NCBI RefSeq assembly: GCF_002917095.1
Contig: NZ_PQGA01000002.1
Location: 186,001-250,000, forward strand
Length of the DNA stretch: 64,000 nt
From: Paraburkholderia eburnea
Lineage (GTDB): Bacteria; Pseudomonadota; Gammaproteobacteria; Burkholderiales; Burkholderiaceae
Direction of reading: 5' to 3'
The position numbers and the translations under genes were made by a program. The notes below the pieces were generated by a model. The model saw only the letters and a program-made list of their open reading frames with translations, had not been told where the DNA came from and did no database searches. Below, in pieces: positions 45,164 through 53,012 of this stretch. The first letter of the stretch is position 1. Every line of letters starts with the position of its first letter.

Positions 45164-47790
45164 AACGGTCGACCCGTCCCGCCGTGTTTTCTACCCTCAC
45201 CATGCAGGGGCACGCGCTGCCCGATGGGCTTGTCCTGCGGCGCGTACAGGGTCACGAAGGCGCGGGTCAACTATTCGAATACCGCGTCGAAGCCATCATG
45301 CCGCACGCGGAGTTTGCGCTAGAACTGTCCATGAACCCAGGTCTGGACCTGGACCAGATCAGAGATACGCTGGCAACCGTTACGATCAACCTGGAAAATA
45401 TCGACCTGAGCGCGCCGGCTTTTCGCGGCACGGGCGTGCGCGAGATAAGCGGGCTCATTACGGAAGTCAGCGTTCTAGGGGTAGGGAAAAACGCCATCGT
45501 TTATGAATTCGTGCTGCGCCCGTGGATATGGCCAGCGACGTTGCGCCGTAATTCGCGCGTCTGGAATGATTCAGTTCTGGATTGCCTGTCCGAAATACTG
45601 CGTCCATACGGCGGTCAAATCGCCTGGCGAATCGAGAACAAAACACGGCCGGGCGCGAATCCAAGGCGCGATCTGATACGTCAGGCATGGGAGACCGACT
45701 GGCAATTCTTTATGCGGCTTTGCGAAGAGTTCGGCTATGTGGTGTGGTTCGAACATCGCGACGCTACGCATGTGCTGGTTATCGCCGACAACGCAAGTGC
45801 CTATCTAAAGCACGACGCGCCATTCGAAGTCCTGCCTTTCCGCCCAGACGGCGGCCATATCGATTCGGAGCACGTCACGGAGTTTGTGTATTCGCGTGCC
45901 GTTACAGTGGGCACCGTAACGGTACACGACCATAGCTATATGTCGCCGCGCCAGAATCCGGGGAGTTTGCCTTACCGCGCTAAATACAGCGCCGCGCGCG
46001 ATGCGTCGAGTTTTCATCACGAAACTTATGCGCCTGCGGACTTTGCGCAGCCGCAAACGCGGTCCGGGATGCCCGAAGCGGGCGAAGCCTGGCAGGATGA
46101 TGCGCTGCACCTTGCGCGCGTCAAACTGGAGGCCATGCGTTGCATGGGGCTGCGCGCACGCGGCAGCGGCCCGCTACGCGGCCTCCAGTCCGGTAAAACC
46201 TTCAGGCTTGCGGATTATCCGCATCACGCTGCAAATCGCGCATGGCTTGTGACACAGCTGGAAATCGACATTCGCGAACTGCCGGCGACTTCGGGCACCC
46301 TGCCGCAATACACAAGCGAATGCACATTTGAGGCGGTGCCGGTTGACGAACCTTATCGCATGCCTCAGGTGACGCCGCGCCCGCGCATCGACGGGTACGA
46401 ATATGCTGTGATTGTTTCGCCCGATCAACGCGAAATCTGGATCGATGAGCACAACCGTGTGTTGATCCAATACCCGTGGGACCGCGAAGAACAATACGAC
46501 GGGCGCAAATCAATCTGGGTTCGTCTGGCGACGCAATGGCAAGGCGAGCAGATGGGTTTTGTCGCCCACGCGCGGCGCGGTGACGCCGTGCTGGTGGCGT
46601 ACATCAATGGCGACCCAGACCGCCCCGTTATTGCTGCGTTCGTGCCCGATCGGGACCATTCACCACCTTGGGCGCTGCCGGAAAATCAGGCGCTCTCCGG
46701 TATGCGTTCGCGCAGCCTTGAACATCGCGCGCAATCGAATCATGTCGCGCTCGACGATACGCCTGGCAGGCTACAGGCCCAGATTGCGAGCGACCATGGC
46801 AAATCCAGCATCAGCCTGGGCTACAACACGCGTATTGATGGGAATGCAGGGCGGCAGGAGGCAAGAGGTGAAGGCATCGAGGCGCGAACCGACCTTTGGG
46901 GAGTGCTGCGCGCGGGCAAGGGCTGGCTGCTGACGAGCTTCGCGCGTGAGAGCGCGGCGGGTAAGGTCAAGGATATGGGCGAGACCCATTCAAGATTGAC
47001 CGAAGCGCGTGGTTTTCATGAAGAAATAGCCCGAACGGCGCGGCAGCACGGAGCACAGGACGCGACGGACAATCAGGAGGGCGTGGCGAACGCAATCAAG
47101 GAAGCCAATGCCGGTTTGCGCGGCAACGGTCATGGTGATTTTCCCGAGATTGAGAACCCCGATATTGTTATTTCCAGTGCGGCGAACGTGCATGCGTCGG
47201 CTGAAGGCAGCACGCACATTGCCAGCCGCGAACATATCGCGCTTACCACGGGCGGGAATATTGCACTCGCAGTGACGAAGTCACTCTTCGTATCGGTACG
47301 GCAATCAATATCAATGTTCGCGTCGAAGGCGATCACCGTGCTTACGCCTGGCCCTGTGCGTATCGTGTCCCGAGGCGATCAAATCGATCTGATCGCACAG
47401 AAAATCATCAACATACTGAGCACACAGGACGAAATACGTCTAACTGCGAAGCGCATAGTTTTGAATGGCGCAGGTACTGAGCTGACTCTCGGTGAAGACG
47501 GAATATTTGGTCTCACTGGCGGAAAATTCCTCGTACACGCTGACTCGCACGCAACCGATAAAGCACAGACAGTTGCGCCTGAAATTTATAACGATTCCGT
47601 TCAATACGACGAGCAATTCACATTTCACGATGCAAATGGCTTAGCTCTCGCCAATACCTATTACACAGTGCGAATGCCTTCCGGTGAATTGCGTCACGGC
47701 ATAACAGATTCGCAAGGGCGCACCGAACGCTATGAAACAAGCAGTGCACAGCCGATCAAGTTCTATATGGGCCACAAACGGGAGGCGTGA
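45160..47790 (+). CDS. vgrG: VgrG, type VI secretion system tip protein
   Basis: An 876-residue VgrG. The N-terminal ~380 residues are gp27-like, the gp5 OB fold is around 400-530 (EIWIDEHNRVLIQYPWDRE, FVAHARRGDAVLVAYINGD), and a repetitive DUF2345-type beta-helix region (residues ~640-790) is followed by a short Ig-like C-terminal module (from FTFHDANGLALANTYYTVR). That module often docks an effector. ATG at 45160 overlaps the PAAR stop. No core type VI genes (tssB, tssC, tssM, clpV) are near, so this is an orphan VgrG island relying on a system elsewhere. The gene ends in an overlap with the muramidase start. Confidence 0.95.
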   Translation: MKRSTRPAVFSTLTMQGHALPDGLVLRRVQGHEGAGQLFEYRVEAIMPHAEFALELSMNPGLDLDQIRDTLATVTINLENIDLSAPAFRGTGVREISGLITEVSVLGVGKNAIVYEFVLRPWIWPATLRRNSRVWNDSVLDCLSEILRPYGGQIAWRIENKTRPGANPRRDLIRQAWETDWQFFMRLCEEFGYVVWFEHRDATHVLVIADNASAYLKHDAPFEVLPFRPDGGHIDSEHVTEFVYSRAVTVGTVTVHDHSYMSPRQNPGSLPYRAKYSAARDASSFHHETYAPADFAQPQTRSGMPEAGEAWQDDALHLARVKLEAMRCMGLRARGSGPLRGLQSGKTFRLADYPHHAANRAWLVTQLEIDIRELPATSGTLPQYTSECTFEAVPVDEPYRMPQVTPRPRIDGYEYAVIVSPDQREIWIDEHNRVLIQYPWDREEQYDGRKSIWVRLATQWQGEQMGFVAHARRGDAVLVAYINGDPDRPVIAAFVPDRDHSPPWALPENQALSGMRSRSLEHRAQSNHVALDDTPGRLQAQIASDHGKSSISLGYNTRIDGNAGRQEARGEGIEARTDLWGVLRAGKGWLLTSFARESAAGKVKDMGETHSRLTEARGFHEEIARTARQHGAQDATDNQEGVANAIKEANAGLRGNGHGDFPEIENPDIVISSAANVHASAEGSTHIASREHIALTTGGNIALAVTKSLFVSVRQSISMFASKAITVLTPGPVRIVSRGDQIDLIAQKIINILSTQDEIRLTAKRIVLNGAGTELTLGEDGIFGLTGGKFLVHADSHATDKAQTVAPEIYNDSVQYDEQFTFHDANGLALANTYYTVRMPSGELRHGITDSQGRTERYETSSAQPIKFYMGHKREA

Positions 47791-48386
47791 TGCCTGATGA
47801 GCTTGTGACAGCCGTAACCAACACTGATCCGAATTCTTGCGCGTATGTTCAAACGGGGCGTCTCTGTAAGCCCTGGAAACTCTCCAGAGAGGGTTATACA
47901 TTTATGGCTGTCTGCGAGAGTGGGGTGTTAAATGGGAAATATAACGGATTGCCGGTCTCGGATGGCTTTATTGTAAAGGTTTACGACGACGGTTTTGGAA
48001 TTCCCACCGTTGGGCTTGGGCATAAAGTACTACCGTCAGACAATCTAAGAATTGGTGACATCATAACAGTTGATCGTGCGAGGAAATTCTTTGAAATAAA
48101 TTTGAAGGATACTGAATCTGCAATCAATCGTGATGTGATGGTCGCTTTGTATCAGCACGAATATGATGCGCTGGTTTCGACCTTATTTACCTCTGGTCCA
48201 TACCCAAAGCAAGGAGATTTATGGTATCCGGAATCTAGATCTCAACATTTGGCTGGGTTTTTAAATCATGGTGAATACGACAGAATGAGAGACGTAATAC
48301 GTACCTTTGTTGCCAGGCGTATACCTTGGCGTCGTCGGTTGGAAGCGCGTCTTTTCGAGTGCGGGAATTATGATGCCCGCCATTAG
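47790..48386 (+). CDS. Putative type VI effector: GH24 lysozyme-like muramidase
   Basis: A 198-residue protein. Glu43 in AVCESG, Asp66/67 in YDDGFGIP and Thr73 in TVGLGH reproduce the Glu-Asp-Thr triad of GH24 (T4/P22-type) lysozymes, but the spacer between Glu43 and Asp66 is longer (about 23 residues) than the 8 of T4 lysozyme. It would cleave peptidoglycan between MurNAc and GlcNAc in a rival's periplasm. It has no signal peptide, as expected for a VgrG-delivered cargo. The start ATG overlaps the VgrG stop by one base, with GGAGG 4 nt upstream. A+T content is markedly higher than the vgrG gene, suggesting horizontal acquisition. Confidence 0.85.
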   Translation: MPDELVTAVTNTDPNSCAYVQTGRLCKPWKLSREGYTFMAVCESGVLNGKYNGLPVSDGFIVKVYDDGFGIPTVGLGHKVLPSDNLRIGDIITVDRARKFFEINLKDTESAINRDVMVALYQHEYDALVSTLFTSGPYPKQGDLWYPESRSQHLAGFLNHGEYDRMRDVIRTFVARRIPWRRRLEARLFECGNYDARH

Positions 48387-48858
48387 GTTATTTACGGCTA
48401 TGGTATTGGTCGCCAACGGTGCGTATGCTTCAACGTCTATTTACGGAACCGAATTTGACTATAGGAAAGCAAGGCCGGCTGTTGAATTTTTTGCGGGGAA
48501 AAGCCGGTCGAAAATCGCCTCTTATTGCAGGAAGGAAATGTTAAGCACGATGGACTTATCTGCATGCGCACAATTTCACTATGAGGAATCGGTCGCGGCG
48601 TTGAATGCGGAAATAGCGAAAATCGAAGTAGTGACACGCGATTCAGACCGGGAGAGAAAAGCCAACGCTGAGCCCGAAGCTCTCCCCTACTTAAGAAGCG
48701 CGCAGAGAAGTTGGGTTATTTATCGTGATAACGAATGTTACTCAGAAACGTACCAGGCTGGCCTGGCATCGCTGCATTTTATATATTTCTGGGATTGTAT
48801 GAACCGGATCACGAAAGCTAGATTGAAGGAGCTAACTACCCCCGACGGCGAAGAGTGA
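48370..48858 (+). CDS. LprI-like lysozyme inhibitor, probable immunity protein
   Basis: A 162-residue protein with a signal peptide (MMPAIRLFTAMVLVANGAYAS). Cysteines in SYCRKEM, SACAQFH, DNECYSE and YFWDCMN, plus the ending WVIYRDNECYSE...RITKARLKEL, match LprI/DUF1311, the family of periplasmic lysozyme inhibitors. It overlaps the muramidase gene by 17 bp, the classic arrangement for an effector and its immunity protein. It would neutralise incoming or self-delivered muramidase in the periplasm. Pairing is an inference from adjacency and family. Codon use is A+T-rich like its neighbours. Confidence 0.8.
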   Translation: MMPAIRLFTAMVLVANGAYASTSIYGTEFDYRKARPAVEFFAGKSRSKIASYCRKEMLSTMDLSACAQFHYEESVAALNAEIAKIEVVTRDSDRERKANAEPEALPYLRSAQRSWVIYRDNECYSETYQAGLASLHFIYFWDCMNRITKARLKELTTPDGEE

Positions 48859-48973
48859 ACTGTGCGACGGAGTGCAATCGTAAATTTCATTGCGAGGCGT
48901 AATGCTCGATCAGGCAGCACAAATGGCGGCTTGCGGACGAGGTTATTTCAGTCAATATCATGAGAAGACGCGT

Positions 48974-49660
48974 ATGCGGCCGAGGATAAAATGCGGCGAT
49001 ATTGGGAAGATCGCGATAGTCTTAAGTTTTTCAATCCCGGTGTCTGCACATCCCGCTACGAACCCACCCTTAGGAAAATCGGAGCCTAGGGAAGTGGCTG
49101 AGTTGAATCTCGAAAATCAAAGTCGAGAAATCATGAAGGTCGTTGAGCGCGGGATGGAGATCATACGAGACGACGCGTCATTTTTACAGAACGATCCCGG
49201 ATTAGGTTCCTTGTCGCTTCAAAAACCTCGATATAAGTTGCCGGGAATTATTTATCACTATAATAATGAAAAAATTCCATCGGCCAGTCTGACAATCACA
49301 ACGACGGACGATCCGCTCGACGTTTCATTGGATCGAGATAAGGTTGCACTCGTACCGTTGCTTTTTGAACTCAGGTTTTATGATCTTGTTGATGGAATTG
49401 ATCCCAATATTTTCAAAGGAAAATTGAAGCTTGCGAATTACTGGGTAGCATCACCAGGAATTAAGGTCGAGGGTAACGATATAGGGGTGGGTTTCCCGCC
49501 CAATAAACTATTGCACAGATATCGTTATCGCGCGGAGGGGACTGCTGGCGGAAAGTTTGGAGTGGACGTGGAGCTTTTCTATTATGATTTGCCAGAGAAT
49601 CCGCAACCGGGAACGCGTTCTGGGCTATGGATGATAAATATCCGCCGAGATTATCCATAA
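48974..49660 (+). CDS. Unrecognised exported protein, copy A of a tandem pair
   Basis: A 228-residue protein with a signal peptide (MRPRIKCGDIGKIAIVLSFS, cleavage near VSAHP). No known domain recognised. Distinctive blocks are FLQNDPGLGSLS, IPSASLTITT, DDPLDVSLDRDKVALVPLLFE, RFYDLVDGIDP, YWVASPGI, GFPPNKLLHRYRYRAE and FGVDVELFYYD. It is about three quarters identical, without gaps over ~180 residues, to the gene at 49716. Low G+C like the effector. Position after an effector/immunity pair suggests an extra immunity protein or an effector partner; this is speculative. The start at 48974 gives a credible signal peptide. Confidence 0.7.
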   Translation: MRPRIKCGDIGKIAIVLSFSIPVSAHPATNPPLGKSEPREVAELNLENQSREIMKVVERGMEIIRDDASFLQNDPGLGSLSLQKPRYKLPGIIYHYNNEKIPSASLTITTTDDPLDVSLDRDKVALVPLLFELRFYDLVDGIDPNIFKGKLKLANYWVASPGIKVEGNDIGVGFPPNKLLHRYRYRAEGTAGGKFGVDVELFYYDLPENPQPGTRSGLWMINIRRDYP

Positions 49661-49715
49661 ATCGGAGTGTGTGGATAAATAGTGTTTATAGAATTATTTA
49701 TTGATTTTTATCCAA

Positions 49716-50420
49716 ATGATACGAGGCAGCAGAAGAGTTTTGGCAATAGTGATAGTGTTAAGCTTATCAATTCCGGTATCTATATATCCCGCTACGAATT
49801 TACTCCTGGGAAAATCGGAGTCGATGGAAATGGCTGAGCCGAGTCTCGAAAATCAAAGCGGAGAAATTTTGAAGATCGTTGAGCATGGAATGGAGATCAT
49901 CCGAGGTGATAAGCCATTTTTGCAGAACGATCCCGGATTAGGTTCCTTGTCGTTTCAGGAGCCGCGATATGAGCTGCCTGGAACTATTTATCACTATAGT
50001 AATAAAAAAATTCCATCGGCCAGTCTGACGATCACGACGGTTGATGATCCGCTTGACGTTTCCGTGGATCGCGATAAGGTTGCACTCGTACCGTTGCTTT
50101 TTGAGATCCGGTTTTATAATCTTGTTGACGGAATTAATCCCGACGCCTTCAAGGATAAATTGAACCTTGCCGGCTATTGGGTGGCAGCACAAGGGATAAG
50201 GTACGACGGTAACGATCTGGGCGCGGGTTTTCCACCAGATAAACTAATGCATAGATACCGTTATCGTGCGGAGGAGACTGCAGGCAGTAAATTTGGGATC
50301 GATGTGGAGATTTCCTACTATGATCCACCAAAAGATGCGCAACCGGGAACACGGTCGAAACTATCGGAGATTGATATCAGCCGGGATTACCCGCCTGCCA
50401 ATCGAGAAGTACCTAAGTGA
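49716..50420 (+). CDS. Unrecognised exported protein, copy B of a tandem pair
   Basis: A 234-residue paralogue of the preceding gene, 55 bp downstream. The N terminus (MIRGSRRVLAIVIVLSLSIPV) is signal-like. The blocks FLQNDPGLGSLS, IPSASLTITT, DDPLDVS, DRDKVALVPLLFE, GFPPDKLMHRYRYRAEETAG and FGIDVEISYYD align with copy A. Changes concentrate in surface-type residues (E/K, D/N, N/G) and at the C terminus, which is ~8 residues longer. An upstream TTG at 49701 is also possible. A duplicated periplasmic protein beside a type VI effector may indicate recognition of variant effectors; untested. Confidence 0.7.
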   Translation: MIRGSRRVLAIVIVLSLSIPVSIYPATNLLLGKSESMEMAEPSLENQSGEILKIVEHGMEIIRGDKPFLQNDPGLGSLSFQEPRYELPGTIYHYSNKKIPSASLTITTVDDPLDVSVDRDKVALVPLLFEIRFYNLVDGINPDAFKDKLNLAGYWVAAQGIRYDGNDLGAGFPPDKLMHRYRYRAEETAGSKFGIDVEISYYDPPKDAQPGTRSKLSEIDISRDYPPANREVPK

Positions 50421-50471
50421 AATTACGATAAACGATGGTTCAGGGTGGCCTCATTTTGCAAAAAAACAAAA

Positions 50472-50501
50472 ATGCCGTCCAGTCTCCCAACCGAACGGCA
50501 T
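50472..50501 (-). terminator. Rho-independent terminator of the encapsulin operon
   Basis: ATGCCGT (50472-50478) pairs with ACGGCAT (50495-50501); on the minus strand it is followed by TTTTTGTTTTTTT. It lies 46 bp beyond the encapsulin stop and also separates it from the convergent island. Confidence 0.85.
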
Positions 50502-50546
50502 CAGCCTACGTAAGCGCCTTATCCAACCCAAAGCGCTAAAACACGC

Positions 50547-51371
50547 TCACTTCCCTTTGACCTCTTCCGCAACCTCGCCCGTCACCGCAACCGAAGCCTC
50601 GGCGGTCAGCATCATGAACGTGAAGCTCTCCTGCAGATAAAGACGCACGCTCTTGTCGTCATGCGACGAGTACCCAACCGACACATCCTGCCCAAGGTGA
50701 AACGCAAAATCTCCACCGCGCGTGCTCACGATCACGCCGCCTTCAATCGCGGGGGCCCAGATAATCTCGCCGTTTACCAGCCGGCGAATGTGCTCAAGAA
50801 TCGGATAACCCTGATCGCTCGCTTCGCTCACCGCCGTGTAGGCGTCCGAGCCAAGCAGCACCGCATACGGACCATCCACGCCTTGCAGGCGCAGTTGCTC
50901 CAGAGCGCGCGCGATCACGGCGGGGTAATCGGCGATATCGGCGGGCAGGTGCAGCGTGGGGTTCGACGTGCCTTCGCGGATGCCGGTGATCTGCGCGGCC
51001 TTGTAGCCGTCGAAGATCGCACGGTCTTCCGCGAACGCGAGGCGCGTGGCCGCGTCCTTGGCGGGCTGCCAGTCGGAGTCTTCCGCGCCGCGCTCGACGT
51101 CGTCGATGGCGTCGCGCGACAACTCGAACGGCACGCGCAGTTCGACCAGCGCCTTCACTTCGCGCTGGCGCGCGCGAATGCCGTCGAACGGCGCTTCGAT
51201 ACCGTTCTGGTGACCCGTGCCGACGCCGGCCAGGTCCGAGCCGCCTGGGCCGTTCACGTCCACGACGCGGCGGCCCGCGAGCGAGCGCTTGAAGGTGCGC
51301 GCGACTTCTTCTTCGATCTGCGACCACGCCGCCGTGGAAATAGGCGCGAGTTCGCGATGGAGATTATTCAT
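50547..51371 (-). CDS. Encapsulin nanocompartment shell protein (family 1)
   Basis: A 274-residue HK97-fold shell protein that assembles into an icosahedral compartment. Recognised by MNNLHRELAPISTAAWSQIE at the N terminus (cargo-docking helix), RRVVDVNGPGGSDLAGVGTG, and the ending FTFMMLTAEASVAVTGE. The ATG at 51369-51371 lies within the last codons of the peroxidase gene (8-bp overlap), so the two are translated together. Standard encapsulin length. It would package the DyP peroxidase that carries the matching targeting peptide; this is established for the family. Confidence 0.96.
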   Translation of the reverse strand: MNNLHRELAPISTAAWSQIEEEVARTFKRSLAGRRVVDVNGPGGSDLAGVGTGHQNGIEAPFDGIRARQREVKALVELRVPFELSRDAIDDVERGAEDSDWQPAKDAATRLAFAEDRAIFDGYKAAQITGIREGTSNPTLHLPADIADYPAVIARALEQLRLQGVDGPYAVLLGSDAYTAVSEASDQGYPILEHIRRLVNGEIIWAPAIEGGVIVSTRGGDFAFHLGQDVSVGYSSHDDKSVRLYLQESFTFMMLTAEASVAVTGEVAEEVKGK

Positions 51372-52440
51372 ACCGGGGTGCTCCTTTGAGGGATCCGATG
51401 GCGAGCGAGCCGTCCGCGGAAAGCGCGGCGGCAGGCTCGGGTTCAGTTTGATCGTGGCTGTCCACGGCGACGGTGGCGGCCGCGCCCGGCACCTGATCCG
51501 CAAGCTCTTCGAGCAGCGGCTGCGAGGGCACGAAGAAGAGGCCTCCCGTCACGGCGCGGCTGAAGTCGAGCAGGCGGTCGTAATTGCCCGGCGGCAAGCC
51601 GACAAACATGTTTTCCAGCATTTGCTCGATGGGCTGCGGATCGCGCGCATAGCCGATGAAGTAGGTGCCGAATTCGCCCTGGCCCGGCCGGCCGAACGGC
51701 ATGTTGTCGCGCAGGATCTTGATTTCGTTGCCCTCGGCGTCGTCGAGCGTGGTCAGCGAGCTATGCGACCAGCTCGGCTTCACGGCTTCGTCGAGTTCGA
51801 TGTCGTGCAGCTTGGTGCGCCCGATGATGTGTTCCTGCGCTTCCACGGGCAGCGCGTTCCAGCCTTTCATGTCGTGCAGGTACTTCTGCACCAGCACGTA
51901 GCTGCCGCCCGCGAAGCCGGGGTCTTCGTCCTGGATCACCGTGAAATGGACTGCTTCGTTGCCGACGGGGTTTTCCGTGCCGTCCACGAAGCCGATCATC
52001 GCGCGCATGTCGAAATTGCGGAATCCGTGCACTTCGTCGACGGTCTTGACCGCGCCTTCGAGGCGTTTCATCAGTTGCGTGGCGAGTTCGAAGCAGAGGT
52101 CGGTCTGGTCGGCGCGGATATGCATCAGCAGGTCGCCGGGTGTGGCGATGGCCTTGCGCTCGCCCGAGCCGAATTCGCGGAACGGATGCAGGCCGGCGGG
52201 ACGCGGCCCGCCGAACAGCTTGTCCCATGCGTCTGACGAAAAGCCCACGACGCACGAGAGATTGCCGTTGGGCACGCGCTTGCCGACTGCGCGCACGAGA
52301 TTGGCGACGTCGGCGCACCAGGCGCGCACGGTGGCGCGGCTCGCGGCATCTTCGTTGACGGTCGCGACGATGAAAAAGGCGCTGCGCGTGACGGCGCTGG
52401 AGACGGACTGCGGTTCCTGCGTGAGTGAGGCCGGCGTCAT
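51364..52440 (-). CDS. Dye-decolorizing (DyP) peroxidase, encapsulin cargo
   Basis: A 358-residue heme peroxidase. GFVDGTENP is the GxxDG active-site motif of DyP enzymes (Asp acts as acid/base). The C terminus, DGSLAIGSLKG-APRYE, is the family 1 encapsulin targeting peptide, separated from the catalytic core by an ~35-residue Ala/Asp/Glu/Pro linker. It oxidises aromatic and phenolic substrates with H2O2 inside the compartment. The start at 52440 has only a weak ribosome-binding site. It is first of the two-gene operon and overlaps the encapsulin gene by 8 bp. Confidence 0.96.
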   Translation of the reverse strand: MTPASLTQEPQSVSSAVTRSAFFIVATVNEDAASRATVRAWCADVANLVRAVGKRVPNGNLSCVVGFSSDAWDKLFGGPRPAGLHPFREFGSGERKAIATPGDLLMHIRADQTDLCFELATQLMKRLEGAVKTVDEVHGFRNFDMRAMIGFVDGTENPVGNEAVHFTVIQDEDPGFAGGSYVLVQKYLHDMKGWNALPVEAQEHIIGRTKLHDIELDEAVKPSWSHSSLTTLDDAEGNEIKILRDNMPFGRPGQGEFGTYFIGYARDPQPIEQMLENMFVGLPPGNYDRLLDFSRAVTGGLFFVPSQPLLEELADQVPGAAATVAVDSHDQTEPEPAAALSADGSLAIGSLKGAPRYE

Positions 52441-52603
52441 GATGTGAGGTATCGCTCGATTAGTCTGATGCGGGTTTGTGGCGCGTTGCACGCGGCCTTG
52501 CGCGCGGCGCGAACCTTTCGGAACGCATGCCGCGAACGCGCAGGCGCGGCCTGCGTAGGCCGTGTGCCGCATAGTTTAGCCAAACTCGGGAAAACAGGCG
52601 GTT

Positions 52604-52640
52604 TGTCCGCAGACCGGGCGTGCAGGCCGGTTTGCGGACA
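52604..52640. promoter_or_regulatory. Inverted repeat upstream of the encapsulin operon
   Basis: TGTCCGCAGACCGG (52604-52617) and CCGGTTTGCGGACA (52627-52640) form 14-bp arms with one mismatch and a 9-nt centre. A related direct element GGCGGTCTGTCCGGGACC lies at 52674-52691, and GGCGGTTTGTCCGCAGACC overlaps the left arm (52598-52616). Located in the divergent promoter region, it may be an operator for an unlinked regulator. Confidence 0.55.
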
Positions 52641-52724
52641 GCGGTCACGACGTGGGAGCATAGTGGCTCCGAAGGCGGTCTGTCCGGGACCAACGGTGAG
52701 TGCTGACGAGAGAGGAGACGCACC

Positions 52725-53000
52725 ATGTGGGATCACACCGAGCACGAAGGTTTCGAAATCTGGGTGTTGCCGATTCCGGCGTTCGGGCCGCGTTCGCCGG
52801 AGCCGCTGTTCCACTACAGCGGCTACATCTGCCGGCATGGCGCGGACGCGCATCTGGAAGGGCGCAGCGTGCGCTTTCACGATCTGATGCGCAATTACGT
52901 CGGCCCGGATGCGGCGCTGGACGCGGCTTACAGCGACGCCCGCAAGCGCATCGACCACTTTCACGCGGCGGGTAGCTGGGGCGACGGGCCGGAAGGCTGA
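52725..53000 (+). CDS. Small hypothetical protein divergent from the encapsulin operon
   Basis: A 91-residue soluble protein with GAGGAG before the ATG at 52725. Sequence begins MWDHTEHEGFEIWVLPIPAF and contains GYICRHGADAHLEG, FHDLMRNYVGPDAALDAAY and a C-terminal RKRIDHFHAAGSWGDG. Many His, Asp and Tyr residues; no signal or membrane segment. No family recognised. It shares the regulatory region with the DyP/encapsulin operon, so oxidative-stress co-regulation is possible. Its stop is 12 bp from the convergent DedA-type gene. Confidence 0.6.
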   Translation: MWDHTEHEGFEIWVLPIPAFGPRSPEPLFHYSGYICRHGADAHLEGRSVRFHDLMRNYVGPDAALDAAYSDARKRIDHFHAAGSWGDGPEG

Positions 53001-53012
53001 AGCCTCGCGTGG

